Counted from the stretch's first letter, positions 24,541 through 36,349 are shown. The stretch: DNA of 64,000 nucleotides from Musa acuminata AAA Group (GCF_036884655.1 NC_088345.1:35187001-35251000); one strand, 5' to 3'. Notes: generated from the sequence alone by a model not told the origin. Program-made: numbers and translations.

Positions 24541-25990
24541 TCGGCCACTCGGCCACATGCGCAGCCAACGTGCTGCACGCTGCCTCGGCCCCATGCGCGG
24601 TCTATCCGCCCACACCGAGCACCTAGGCCAATCACTACCGAGATCCACCTCGGCGCGGCCCGACCGCCTGTCGTGTTCCTCGGCCGCGTGGTGCCCGAGG
24701 CCACGTCCTCGCGTCCTGCCCGCCTGATCGTGCTACTCGGTCGCATGACCCTCGCGACCACGCCTGCGCGGTCACCCCGCCTGCGTCGTGCTCCTTGGCC
24801 CCATGTTCCCGAGACAGACCAGTGCCGCTAGTACGCCCGCGTCGTGCCCCTCGGCTCCATAAACCCCGAGCCACGTCTGCACGGCCAGCCTGCCCGCGCC
24901 GACCTCCACGGCCATATCCACCTGGTTCACGCCCCTCGGCCGCGGCTTGCCTGCGCCGAACCCCGCAGCTCCATGCTTGCCAAGCCCACCACCTCGGTCG
25001 CAGCCTGCCTGCACCGAGCACCTCGGTGACTCTCTGCCGAAATCCCACCTCAGCGCGGCCTGCCCGCCTAAGCGGCGTCCCTCGGTCGCAGCCTGCCTGC
25101 ACCGAGCACCTCGGCCAATCTCTGCCGAGACCCACCTCGGCGCGGCCCGACCGCCTGTCGTGTTCCTCGGCCGCGTGGTGCCCGAGGCCACGTCCTCGCG
25201 TCCTGCCCGCCTGATCGAGCTACTCGGTCGCATGGCCCTTGCGACCACGCCTGCGCGGTCTGCCCGCCTGCGTCGTGCTCCTCGGTCGCGTAATGCCCAA
25301 GACCACACCTGCGCCGCCCCGCCTGCGTCGTGCTCCTTGGCCCCATGTTCCCGAGACAGACCAGTGCCGCCAGTACGCCCGCGTCGTGCCCCTCGGCTCC
25401 ATAAACCCCAAGCCACGTCTGCACGGCCAGCCTGCCCGCGCCGACCTCCACGGCCATATCCACCTGGTTCACGCCCCTCGGCCGCGGCTTGCCTGCGCCG
25501 AACCCCGCAGCTCCATGCTTGCCAAGCCCACCACCTCGGTCGCAGCCTGCCTGCACCGAGCACCTCGGCGACTCTCTGCCGAAATCCCACCTCAGCGCGG
25601 CCTGCTCGCCTAAGCGGCGTCCCTCGGTCGCAGCCTGCCTGCACCGAGCACCTCGGCCAATCTCTACCGAGACCCACCTCGGCGCGGCCCGACCGCCTGT
25701 CGTGTTCCTCGGCCGCGTGGTGCCCGAGGCCACGTCCTCGCGTCCTGCCCGCCTGATCGTGCTACTCGGTCGCATGGCCCTTGCGACCACGCCTGCGCGG
25801 TCTGCCCGCCTGCGTCGTGCTCCTCGTTCGCGTAATGCCCGAGACCACACCTGCGCCGCCAGCCGCCTGCGTCGTGCTCCTTGGCTCCATGTTCCCGAGA
25901 CAGACCAGTGCCGCCAGTACGCCCGCTTCGTGCCCCTCGGCTCCATAAACCCCGAGACACGTCTGCACGGCCAGCCTGCCCGCGCCGAAC
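24541..25990. repeat. GC-rich array, right half: ~543-bp units
   Basis: The array resumes after element A with CTCGGCC-type sequence. It then continues with units of about 543 bp (landmarks at 24793, 25335 and 25879), which are close copies of 1-690. The right half therefore carries more 543-bp units than are visible on the left. Open frames here are composition artefacts. Confidence 0.88.
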
Positions 25991-27370
25991 TCCTCGGCCC
26001 TCTAGCTTTACACCACCCGGGACACGCCTGCGCGGCCTGCCCGCCTGCGTCGTGCTCCTCGGCTCTTCGGCCTTACGCCACCCGAGACCACGCCTGCGCG
26101 GCCTGCCCGCCTGCGTCGTGCTCCTCGGCTCTTCGGCTTTACGCCACCCGAGACCACGCCTGCGCGGCCTGCCCGCCTGCGCCGTGCTCCTCGGCTCTTC
26201 GGCTTTACGCCACCCGAGACCACGCCTGCGCGGCCTGCCCGTCTGCGTCGTGCTCCTCGGCTCTTCGGCTTTACGCCACCCGAGACCACGCCTGCGCGGC
26301 CTGCCCGCCTGCGCCGTGCTCCTCGGCTCTTCGGCCCTACGCCACCCGAGACCACGCCTGCGCGGCCTGCCCGCCTGCGTCGTGCTCCTCGGCTCTTCGG
26401 CTTTACGCCACCCGAGACAACGCCTGCGCGGCCTGCCCGCCTGCGCCGTGCTCCTCGGCTCTTCGACTTTACGCCACCCGAGACCACGCCTGCGCGGCCT
26501 GCCCGCCTGCGTCGTGCTCCTCGTCTCTTCGGCTTTACGCCACCCGAGACCACGCCTGCGTCGTGCTCCTCGGCTCTTCGGCTTTACGCCACCCGAGACC
26601 ACGCCTGCGCGGCCTGCCCGCCTGCGTCGTGCTCCTCGGCTCTTCGGCTCTACGCCACCCGAGACCACGCCTGCGCGGCCTGCCCGCCTGCGTCGTGCTC
26701 CTCGGCTCTTCGGCTTTACGCCACCCGAGACCACGCCTGCGCGGCCTGCCCGCCTGCGTCGTGCTCCTCGGCTCTTCGGCTTTACGCCACCCGAGACCAC
26801 GCCTGCGCGGCCTGCCCGCCTGCGTCGTGCTCCTCGGCTCTTCGACTTTACGCCACCCGAGACCACGCCTGCGCGGCCTGCCCGCCTGCTTCGTGCTCCT
26901 CGGCTCTTCGGCTTTACGCCACCCGAGACCATGCCTGCGCGGCCTGCCCGCCTGCGTCGTGCTCCTCGGCTCTTCGGCTTTACGCTACCCGAGATCACAC
27001 CTGCGCGGTCACCCCGCCTGCGTTGTGCTCCTCGGCCCTCGGCTCTACGCCATCCCGAGACCACACCAGCGCGGCCAACCCGCCTGCGTTGTGCTCCTCG
27101 GCCCTCGGCTCTACGCCATCCCGAGACCACACCTGCGCGGTTGCCCCGCCTGCGTTGTGCTCCTCGGCCCTCGGCTCTATGCCTCCCAAGATCACGCCTG
27201 CGCGGTCACCCCGATTGCGTTGTGCTCCTCGGCCCTCGGCTCTACGCCATCCCGAGATCACACCTGCGCGGTTGCCCCGCCTGCGTTGTGCTCCTCGGCC
27301 CTCGGCTCTACGCCATCCCGAGATCACACCTGCGCGGTCACCCCGCCTACGTTGTGCTCCTCGGCTATGC
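25991..27370. repeat. 66-bp tandem repeat array (right half)
   Basis: About 20 copies of the same 66-bp unit as at 690-3075 are present. They begin with the same GCTTTACACCACCCGGGACA junction and end in five or six diverged units of the GTTGTG / GCCATCCCGAGA type. One unit near 26550 is shortened. The array stops at about 27365 and gives way to unrelated sequence. Confidence 0.92.
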
Positions 27371-28400
27371 ATGACCAGCCCACCTGAAGTAAAAAGCCAT
27401 GCATCGGACCCCCTGCATTCAAGAACCGACGCATAGCTCCTTTCGGGGGGGCATATGATATGGCAAAAAATGGCAGACCCAGCACAGCCGGACGGGACAA
27501 AAGCAGGTAATGGTTGAAGCTCGCCCATACCCTGCGATCCCCCGATCTCCCACGCAACCCCCTGAGCAACACACTGCCCGAGGCTCTCCGTACCCTGCAG
27601 CAGCTCGGCCTCCCACACAACCCCAGCGGTAACATCAAACCTCCTCTATAAATACCCCCGAGCCCTTGGCAAAAAGGGGGGATCATACACTCAACAGACG
27701 GAGGTGCGAGACGGTGTCGCCTCTTCCTGGCGTTGTGGCGGAGCTTCTTCCCGACCGGGACGACCCGACCTCCCGACCCGAACCGCCGAGCTGGGGGGAT
27801 CATACACTCAACAGACGGAGGTGCGAGACGGTGTCGCCTCTTCCTGGCGCTGTGGCGGAGCTTCTTCCCGACCGGGACGACCCGACCTCCCGACCCGAAC
27901 CGCCGAGCTGGGGGGATCACACACTCAACAGACGGAGGTGCGAGACGGTGTCGCCTCTTCCTGGCGCTGTGGCGGAGCTTCTTCCCGACCGGGACGACCC
28001 GACCTCCCGACCCGAACCGCCGAGCTTGGAGAGGAACTCACTCAAACACAACACTCAGAGACTCTTCTTCTGCATCATCCACAATCCCCTCCACATCCTT
28101 CTCTAACTTGATCGTCGGAGGGGTCGGGCCGAGCTCCCGGCCCGACCTGTGTGCAGGTGCAAGACGGTGTTGCCTCTTCCCGAAGCTGCGGCGGAGCTGC
28201 CTCCCGACCCGAGCCGCCGACCCGAATCGCCGACCCGAGCTGCCTCCCGACCCGACCGGGTGACCCGAGCTGCCGAACCGACCTCCCGACCCGAACCACC
28301 GAGCTCGGCCGCCAGGAGACCTCGAGGAGCGCCCCCAAGGAGATCACCGCCTTCCGGACCCGAACCAAGCCGCGACGGCCCCGAGGCCACGGCTAAAAAA
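27371..28400 (+). repeat. LTR-like segment with TATA box (uncertain family, possibly Ty3/gypsy LTR)
   Basis: Non-array sequence contains TATAAATA at 27647-27654, about 30 bp upstream of a triplicated leader, then a CTTGATCGTCGGAGGGGTCG motif (near 28107). As far as I know, motifs of this kind resemble the R/U5 part of monocot gypsy LTRs. A run of CCGACCCGA-type short repeats follows (about 28190-28310). I found no TG/CA boundary pair or target duplication, so the ends are approximate. Open frames across it reflect the 117-bp repeat and GC composition. Confidence 0.5.
27681..28031 (+). repeat. 117-bp tandem triplicate
   Basis: There are three nearly perfect 117-bp copies starting GATCAyACACTCAACAG at 27681, 27798 and 27915. 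As 117 is divisible by three, they stay open in several frames. Confidence 0.93.
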
Positions 28401-28583
28401 GTTACTTACACTAACATATTGTACGTGATTTCTTTGTTTGATCTTTCTCGGTTCTCAATGCCCATAACGATTTTCGTTGAGATATACGATCGATAAGTAT
28501 ATTGTTTCAATGACTTCGATTGAGATATATGTTTGATTAATGTATTATTGATATATCTCGGGTTTAAATTCAAGTGTGAGCGT

Positions 28584-28640
<57 letters not shown>

Positions 28641-28669
28641 CATATATATATATACACACATATATATAT

Positions 28670-28720
<51 letters not shown>

Positions 28721-29212
28721 TGTAGATATATATAATTTTATATAATAATATTTTTTATTTTTTTAAAATATCTGTCAACTCTATTTGTTTCTACTTTTTT
28801 TTGTCTTACTATCTTCTTTTGTGTTTCCCTTAAAATAGAAAGTTCTAGGGTGCTAAATCAAAATTAGCAAGTTAATATAAACCTTCTACAGAAATATTTC
28901 AATAAAACATCACAATGTTACGGCACTAATTATGGATAGCAGAGAAGTAATTAAAACAATTGACAGTTATAATGTTCCAACGTATAAATACTCTTATATA
29001 TCCAAATTTGTGTCCGATGACACAGATCCAATGACTTCCCCATCACCTATGTAAACAATTTTACTTGTATATACAAATGCTAAATTTGTATATAGCAATG
29101 AAATTTATTTTGCTTATAAAACCATCTAAATACTAAATGAAGCATATTTGTACAATAATTGACCATCAAAATAGTGGATCCCTTATAAAACCAAGCTTTC
29201 ATCTATCAACCC
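28401..29212. other. AT-rich DNA with TA microsatellite; no gene seen
   Basis: Low-complexity sequence between the GC-rich block and the ARM gene. A (TA)n tract interrupted by CA steps runs from about 28584 to 28740. The rest is AT-rich, and I see no coding signal or known repeat in it. Confidence 0.75.
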
Positions 29213-29344
29213 CAACCAACTCTAACCCTGGAGCACTTGTTTATGCACTCAACCTAACCACAACTCTTAACCCTGGAGCAGTTCTTCATGCACTGAACCA
29301 ACCACAACTCTAACCGGCAGCACTTCCTCATGCACTGCATCTAA
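29213..29344. repeat. 43-bp imperfect triplicate downstream of ARM gene
   Basis: Three diverged copies share the pattern CTCTAACCCTGGAGCA followed by TCATGCACT. They start at about 29216, 29258 and 29301, just beyond the 3' end of the minus-strand gene. Confidence 0.75.
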
Positions 29345-29454
29345 CCATCCCCGCAGCCCCATAGACTCCTTTTGTCCCTTCTTCCCATATAAAGCCAGAA
29401 GAAGAGATGCGCGAGACGAGACGAGTGAAACGACACGAAACAAAGACCAAAACG

Positions 29455-29467
29455 CACGTGTCACGTG
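29455..29467. promoter_or_regulatory. Two adjacent G-boxes (CACGTG) near the gene's 3' end
   Basis: CACGTG at 29455-29460 and again at 29462-29467, followed by TGACGT. G-boxes and ACGT cores are bound by plant bZIP/bHLH factors. Here they lie 24-36 bp past the stop codon of the minus-strand gene, so a regulatory role is uncertain. They may serve an unseen plus-strand transcript or be fortuitous. Confidence 0.35.
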
Positions 29468-29490
29468 ACGTTCTTGTTTGGGTTCGCGGA

Positions 29491-30771
29491 TCACCAGATG
29501 GTGGACCCCCACAGGACCTCGGCTAGCACGGTGGCCGCCTCCGCCTCCGTAGCGGCGGCCTCCTTCACCCTTGCCACCACATCCCTCTTTATCTCCCGCT
29601 TCTCCCGCTGCCGCAGTCCCTCCCCGACCTCCACCTGCACCGCCCACAGCGCCACGCAGCTCGCGAAAGGCTGCGCATCCAGGAATTGCCGCTCCTCGTC
29701 CTCCCCGCCACGCCCTCGCCGCAGCCAGCCCACTCGTACACCTCCTCCACCGCCGTCGTTTATCTCGATGAGGGCGCCGCCCAGGTCCGATCTCTGTAGC
29801 GCCGTCAGCCGCTTGATCAGCCCCTCCGTGAGCATCGCGTCGATGGCTTCCTTCCGGCCGAAGTAGCCGATCTGCAGAGCCCAGTCCAGCGCCAGCACCC
29901 GCACCTCGACGGCGACGGTGATACCGAGGAGGCCGACGAGCCGCGGGATATGCCCCCGAGCGTGGAGCTCGTCCACCAGCGGGCTTCGTATGGCCGTGAT
30001 GAGCCCGTTAAGCGAGCGGAGAGCGGCAGCCGACGCGAAAGCGGAGGACATGGAGACGAGGGCGCCCAATGTGGGGCCCATGAGGACTGGGCCCACGAAG
30101 ACAGCCTTGTTGAAGCGGACGAGTGCAAGCACCGCCGCGGCCGCGCACTCGCGGACCCGCTTCGGTGCCGCCGCGTCGGCGAGGGCGGACTCCACGGCGG
30201 CGAAGGCCCCGGAGCGGAGGAGCACGTCCTGCAGGCTGAGATCGAAGCCCTGAGAGACGCGCGACTCCAGGGCGCGCACCAGCGACTCCCCTTCCTCGAC
30301 TTCCGCGTCACGGGCAACAGGGGGGGAGAATGAACGTAGGGCAGAGATGAGGCGGTCGGCGCTTTCCCGGTCGATCCACGACTGGATCTCGGCGCCAATC
30401 GATCCGGCCACACGTGAGATCTCGTGGCTGTGGCTAGATCTCCGCCATCGGATTGATCCAAATATCCCACCTTTACCATCACCACCACCACGCCCACACT
30501 CGCCGCCACCGTCGCGGCACGAGGAGGAGCGGAACGAAGACACGAGGCATCTGAGGCGGTAGAGGAGGTCAGAGAGGGTGGCGAGTTGGGGATCGCCGGA
30601 TAGGAGGTCTCGGGAGCCGCTCTGGAGTCGGAGGAGGGCCTTCATGGAAGGGGAATCACATCCGCCGCCGCCGTTCTCGGCGGCCCCAACGGGGTTGGCC
30701 TCGATCTCCTTGGATGCCTTCTTGAGAGCCTCAAGCGCCTTCAGCACCTCACACTTCTGCCCTCTCTCCAT
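29491..30771 (-). CDS. Armadillo (ARM)-repeat superfamily protein, plant-specific
   Basis: This intronless 426-aa frame is the only convincing host gene. It begins at an ATG in a good context (GCAATGG, minus strand) and ends in TGA at 29491-29493. The N-terminus is helical (EVLKALEALKKASKEIE). A conserved segment with EISRVAGSIGAEIQSWIDRE lies around residues 115-135. Alpha-helical ARM-like repeats span roughly 150-315, including LMGPTLGALVSM, SPLVDELHARGHIPRLVGLL and GYFGRKEAIDAMLTEGLIKRL. The C-terminal block (VEVGEGLRQREKREIKRD to VLAEVLWGS) is typical of an uncharacterised plant ARM family. Glycine-rich linkers at about 32-40, 90-105 and 325-335 are low complexity. ARM folds mediate protein-protein contacts. 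No U-box, kinase or signal peptide was seen, so no specific function is assigned. Family assignment is from memory of its motifs. Confidence 0.85.
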   Translation of the reverse strand: MERGQKCEVLKALEALKKASKEIEANPVGAAENGGGGCDSPSMKALLRLQSGSRDLLSGDPQLATLSDLLYRLRCLVSSFRSSSCRDGGGECGRGGGDGKGGIFGSIRWRRSSHSHEISRVAGSIGAEIQSWIDRESADRLISALRSFSPPVARDAEVEEGESLVRALESRVSQGFDLSLQDVLLRSGAFAAVESALADAAAPKRVRECAAAAVLALVRFNKAVFVGPVLMGPTLGALVSMSSAFASAAALRSLNGLITAIRSPLVDELHARGHIPRLVGLLGITVAVEVRVLALDWALQIGYFGRKEAIDAMLTEGLIKRLTALQRSDLGGALIEINDGGGGGVRVGWLRRGRGGEDEERQFLDAQPFASCVALWAVQVEVGEGLRQREKREIKRDVVARVKEAAATEAEAATVLAEVLWGSTIW

Positions 30772-31080
30772 TGCGGGAACAGACGAGGAAGCTTACACAG
30801 CGCTCGCCGTCTCTCAATCTCGATTTCTCGATCTCTTCGCTTACAATTATTTGGTTACTTATTTCAGAACTACCAGTCGTTGACCAACGTCGACATCACG
30901 CGATAGAATGATCGATGACGTCGGTGTTAATGAAGATTTACCGGTAACAATGAGATTATGTATATAATTATAATCTAGTATTGGCGATCACTGCAGCAGC
31001 GTATGTGAAAATATGCATGTGAACAATGAGGGTGTTAAATTTGGTACAAGCTCCATCCGTCATAGTAATGGGGTACATTT
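30772..31080. promoter_or_regulatory. Upstream region of the ARM gene
   Basis: This is the 5' flank of the minus-strand gene. It contains a W-box core TTGACC (near 30878), a TGACGTC element (near 30915) and an AT-rich TATA-like stretch (TATAATTATATA on the minus strand, near 30960-30975), about 190 bp upstream of the ATG. These are short motifs and only suggestive. Confidence 0.35.
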
Positions 31081-32656
31081 GGTGGTTCATTATTATTAGG
31101 GAAATATGTAATACCTTAACTTTAGACCAACTGCAAAAGATGCTAATGGCAGGCAGTATTGGTAGGGGAACGAGATGGGGTCGAAGGCAGGGCGATACGT
31201 GTATCGATTTTAATGATAATTAGCTTATCAATATTTGGTTTTCTCGACAAGTGATTCTCGTAGGGTTTCGTTAATGTACCAGGATCGATCGATGATAAAG
31301 AAAATTTATTTTCTTAATAAAATCTTTAAAAATATCAATCATTCAAATATTTCTCTCTTGCCTAATTCCTCATTCTATCTAATATTATTATATTTGATTG
31401 TCAATTCGATACAATGAAATTAGGAGAATATGTAATGCCTTAACTTGAAACTAATTGCGAGAGGCGCGCAAATGGCAGGCAGCATTGTTAGGGGAAAGAG
31501 ATGGGATCAGAGGCGAGGGTCACTAGAGCGATGTATGTATTGATTTTAGCGATAAGTAGTCTATCAATACATGGCTTTCTCGACTCGCCTACCCTCTTAG
31601 TGATTGGTAATATCACTTGTGGATCCTGTAGTGTTATGTTAATATACTAGGATCGGTGATGAAGGAAACTTATTTCTTAAAAAAAATTAAATATTTTAAT
31701 CATTCAAATATTTCTCTCTTATCAAATTCCTTATCCTATCTAATATTATTAGATTTGATTGTCAATTCGATATAATGAAATCAATCGACTTGATCCATTT
31801 TTTCAAAAAAAAAAAAAAAAAGATCGTTGAGTTTCAGATGATAAGAGAGAACTTTTTTCTAAGATAAAAATCATCAATATGTAGTAGTGTCTCCTATCTA
31901 ACTTTAGTTTCAAGGTAGAAGATCTCTCATATCATGCTTCCTACAAAATACCATATGAATTTTATTCTATAGATGGTTCATTATTAGGGGAATTTGCAAT
32001 GCCTTAATTTTAGAAATAAGTTGTCTACTTGTACTTGACTTTCTCGACTCACCCACCCTCCTAGTGATTATTAATGCCACTTGTAAGTCTCTTAGGGTTT
32101 CGTTAATGACACGAGAATCGATGGCAAAGAAAACTTGTATTCTTAAAAAAATATTTAAAAATATCCATCATTCGAACATTTCTCTCTTGCATCTAATTCC
32201 TTATCCTATCTAATATTGTTAGATTTATTTGTCAGTTCGATATAATGAAAATGATCGACTTGATCCATTTTTCCAAAAGAAAGATCATTGAGTTTCAGAT
32301 GATAAGAGAGATTTTTTTTTCTAAAATAAAAATAATCAATATGTAGTCTCTTATCTCACTTTAGTTTAAAAGTAGAAGATCTCTCATATCATATTTTCTA
32401 CAAAAAATCTTATGTGGTTCATTATTAAGGGAATCTACAATACCTTAACTTAGGACCAATTGAGAGGCGAATGACAAGCAACAATATTAAGAGAAAGAGA
32501 TGGGATCGAAGGTGGGGGCCACTAGAACGACACGCATTGATTTTAGTAACAATTTGCTTACCTCCTGGTCATCGGTAATGCCACTTATGAGTCCTACTAG
32601 GTTTCGTTAATGCACCAGGATCGATGACAAAGGAAAATTTAAACATATCCATCAGT

Positions 32657-32701
<45 letters not shown>

Positions 32702-32940
32702 TAATTCCTCGTCTTACCTAACATTATCAGATTCGATTGTCAATTCGATATAATAAAATTGATCAACTTGATCCCTTTTTTCAAAAGAAAAGATTGTTGA
32801 GTTTTATATGATAAGAGAGTTTTGTTTTTTAAAATAAAAATTATCAATATGTAATGTCTCTTCTCCCTTTAGTTTGAAGGTAGAAGATCTCTCTTATCAT
32901 GCATCCTACAAAAGACCACATGAGGTTCATCTGACAAAAC
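31081..32940. repeat. Degenerate 0.3-0.6 kb tandem repeat (four units)
   Basis: Four diverged units start at about 31082, 31421, 31976 and 32409. Each opens with a variant of TTAGGGGAATmTGYAATGCC and continues through TTTCGTTAATGyACCAGGATCG, a TCAAATATTTCTCTCTT motif and a TTGATTGTCAATTCGATA motif. Unit 1 lacks the roughly 200-bp tail that begins CAACTTGATCC. Unit 4 has a (TC)n expansion at 32664-32698. No coding capacity or terminal repeats were recognised. Confidence 0.75.
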
Positions 32941-33130
32941 ATCTGTCTAAGTTACTATATCCATATGTGTGTCAAAGGTAAGTATGTGTCAAAGGTAAGT
33001 ATGGTTAGGATAAGAACTGACCTAAGAAGGTAGTTTTATTTATCATTGTTCTTATAACCATTGGTTTAATAAAAGAATATTCTCTCTAGATGCATGGTTG
33101 ATGTGGTACATCCATTTGGTATATTATCAT

Positions 33131-34716
33131 TGTTGAATCTCGGATTTTGATGATGAAGTCAATTGTCATTTGTTATCTAGTCCATATGTTGAGATAAGTG
33201 TGCAGTATTAACTACAATGGAAGAAAGACATGCAGTAGGAGTTGCGCCGGAGTCAAGACTATGATTACGTTGGGAATTCGAGAGTTCGACGGAAGTCCGG
33301 ACGGTCGTCGGAAGTTCTGCGGGAACAAATTCGAGAAGTCTAGGAGCTTGCCAAAGAAGCTCGTCGGAACTCGCCAAGTGGATCGTCGCAAGTTCAGGAG
33401 TTTGCCGGAAGTCCGCCGGAGCATCACTAAAGGTTCGTCAGATGTTTGCCAGAAGTTCGTCGGAAGCTCGCCGGAAGAAGCGGTTGACGCACCGGAGCAA
33501 GTTGCAGTAAAAGTCTTAAGAAATATCATAGTTAGCATGTAGATTAAGTTAGGAATGGGAGGTGATCCCATTAACTTAATCTTGGGGTAATTGGGCCCTT
33601 GATAGACCTAAATTGGGCCGAATGGATCAACCCATTCGGACTAGAATTTCTGCCGAGCGGTGGCACCGCCTAGGAGATGGTCTCCCAGGAAAGCTGGGCG
33701 GTGACACCGCCTGGGCTCAGTCTTCGAGCGAGACTAGGCGGTGCAACCGCCCCTGTCAGGCGGTGGCACCGCTAGAGCTCGATCTCCGAGCTCTATCAAG
33801 CGGTTGTACCGCCCCAATCAGGAGGTAGTACCACCAGGACCCCGGAAATCCGAGAAAAGATATTTTTGAGCTCCAAATTCAAACTAGTTTGGGGCCTATA
33901 TATACGCCACCCTTTCCTGTATGAAAGGGCACCGAAAATCCAATCTTACTATGTGATTTTTAGAGCTCAAAAGTTTTGTAAATGCTAGAAGTTCTCCTCC
34001 CTCTTTTCTTCCAAGTTTTGATCTTTCAAGAGAGGAGAGAAAAGTTTGTAAGGGTTGTCTCCTAAGCCCGTCAAAAGGAGTGAAACTGTAAAAGGGTGGT
34101 TGGGCTTCGCCTATTGAAGGAAGGCCTCTAGTGGACGTCGGTGACCTTGTCGGTGGAGGAAGCCAAAAGTGGATGTAGATCAAGATTGACCGAACCACTC
34201 TAAATCTCGGTTTGTATTTACTTTGAGCATCTTATCTTTACTGCAAACCTCCTCAGTAGCTTACTGCCTTCTGCTCATTTACGAACGTGTTTCATAGTTA
34301 AGTATTTTCCGAATCGGCATTAAGACGGAAATCGATTTTATTGTACGAACATCATATTTCAGTTTGTGCTTACATTCTGATTTCCATCATAACTGCAAAC
34401 TGCCTTTATATCTTTGCTTTAACTGCATCTCGCTTGATAACAAGTTAAAGTGATTTACGAATCGGCTTTCATACCGAAATCGCTTTTATCGTACGAACGT
34501 CATATTCCAGTTTGCTATTACATTCTGTAGTCTATCTTAACTGTAAACTGCCTCTATATATTTGCTTTAACTGTATCTCACTTGATCAAAAGTTAAAGTG
34601 ATTTATGAATTGGCTTTCTTACCAAAATCGCTTTTATCGTACGAATGCAGTTTTAATCATCAAAAGTTTTCCGTTGCACTAATTCACCCCCCCTCTTAGT
34701 GCTCTTGATCCTAACA
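33131..34716 (+). repeat. Element D 5' LTR
   Basis: The LTR starts TGTTGAATCTCGG, similar to A-C in its first 400 bp. It has a palindromic block (about 33650-33840) with GGCGGTGCAACCGCC and GCGGTGGCACCGCC, TATATATA at 33897-33904, and a 148-bp tandem repeat (starts at 34311, 34459 and 34607) in place of the 18-bp minisatellite. The terminal C run is 7. Confidence 0.93.
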
Positions 34717-34718
34717 AT

Positions 34719-34730
34719 TGGTATCAGAGC
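34719..34730 (+). other. Primer-binding site, element D
   Basis: TGGTATCAGAGC lies 2 bp after the 5' LTR end and matches the initiator tRNA-Met type. Confidence 0.92.
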
Positions 34731-34766
34731 AGAGTTAACTCTCAAACAGATTAAAACCCAAGAGAG

Positions 34767-36349
34767 ATGGCATACGCCGGAATCCAAGAGGGCCACTCTA
34801 TTATACGTCCACCCATGTTCAATGGGACGGACTACACCTATTGGAAGACCCGAATGAGGATCTTCCTTATTTCAATGGATTTTAAACTTTGGAATCTTGT
34901 CAAAAATGGATTTTCGAAGTCTTTTCTTCCGATGATCAATTGGAATGAATTGGAAAAGAAACTTTCGCTCTTAATGCAAAAGTTATGAATGTCTTATTTT
35001 GTGCGCTTGATAAAAATGAGTTCAATCGTGTTTTAGTTTATGAAACCGCGTTTGATATTTGGCATACACTCGAAGTGACTCACGAAGGCACAAGTAGAGT
35101 GAAAGAGTCAAAAATCAATCTTTTGATATATTATTTTAAACTTTTCCGAATGAAACTGAGTGAGACTATTGGTGACATGTACACCTGTTTCACGGATGTC
35201 GTCAATGGTCTAAAAGGACTCGGCAAAAGTTTTTTGGATTTTGAGCTCGTAAATAAGATTATAAGATCCCTTCCTAAGAGTTGGGACCCTAAAGTCACTG
35301 TTATTCAAGAGGCTAAAGATTTAAACAACTTCCCTCTTGAAGAACTAATCGGATCATTAATGACCTATGAAATGACTTGCAAGGCTCATGAAGAGCAAGA
35401 AGACATCTTTCCAAAGAATAGGAAGAATATAGCACTTAGAACTTTAGATCACCACTTGAGAGAAAACTCAAGTGATGAGGACTGTGACGATGACTTGGCA
35501 CTTCTAACAAGGAAATTCAAAAAATTTATTAAGAGAAACAAGTTTAAAAGTGACACAAAAAATAAACTTGAATCCATAAAGGATCATGTTATTTGCTACG
35601 AGTGCAAAAAGTAGGGACACTACAAAAGTGATTGTCCCCAAGCCAAGAAGAGAACATCAAAGAAGAAGGTGCTCAAAGCAACGTCGGATGACTCGAGCGC
35701 ATCCGAAGAAGAGGAGTCCAACACCGAGCAAGTTGCTCATTACGCCTTAATGGCCATCGGAGAAGAGGTAACAAATTTAATTGATGCAGATTTATCCTTT
35801 GATGAATTATTAAATGCCTTCAATGACTTATTTGATGAATGCAAAACAATTAGTAGAAAATATAAATTACTGAAAAATAAGCATGATAGTCTTATTAGCA
35901 ATTTTGATAAATTAAAAACTGAATATCATGATAGTTTAGCTCAATGTGAAAAATGTCATGATCTAGAAACTCTCCAAAAGGAAAACTTGCTACTTAAGGA
36001 CACCTTGAAGAAATTCGAGGTTGGTAGCAAGTCTTTGAACATGATCCTTGCAAACAAGGGTCACGTTCCCAAAAGAAGTGGAATCGGATTTGTGAGAAGT
36101 CATCACCAAAATCCAACCACCTTCATAAAAGGCCCTATCTTACATGTTCGACACCAAAGCAAATGCAACTTTTGTTGCAAACATGGACACAAAACGCATC
36201 AGTGTCCATTCAAGAAAATTAGTCTGAACAAATTAATTTGGGTTCCTAAAGGAACCATGATAAACTCTATGCAATATGATAAACAATATAAATCAATTTT
36301 TGAGGCACCCAAAAGCTAATGGGTACCTAAAAATTATCCTGTCTTGTAG
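34767..36349 (+). pseudogene. gag: Element D gag, decayed
   Basis: This gag, related to that of A-C, starts at the ATG of MAYAGIQEGHS. A 1-nt deletion near 34960 shifts the frame. A TAG at 35612-35614 falls inside the first zinc knuckle, replacing the proline codon after CYECKK. A TAA lies at 36317-36319 near the end. The C-terminal second CCHC motif (CNFCCKHGHKTHQC) is intact. The original gag terminator UAG is still at 36347-36349, in the same place and frame as in A, B and C, with related codons following. Older than A's gag. Confidence 0.9.

Noticed and set aside
24772..27387. Long arginine- and proline-rich frames in the right half of the array
   Set aside because: Same artefact of repeat period and GC content as on the left.
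27666..28396. Overlapping frames in the 117-bp triplicate and CCGACCC block
   Set aside because: Three plus-strand frames are open together because the period is 117 bp; nothing resembles a protein family.
28533..28745. ORF of IYIYIY repeats
   Set aside because: Translation of a TA microsatellite.
29817..30509. Serine/arginine-rich frames overlapping the ARM gene
   Set aside because: Shadow frames of a GC-rich coding sequence; only the 29491-30771 frame shows conserved family motifs.
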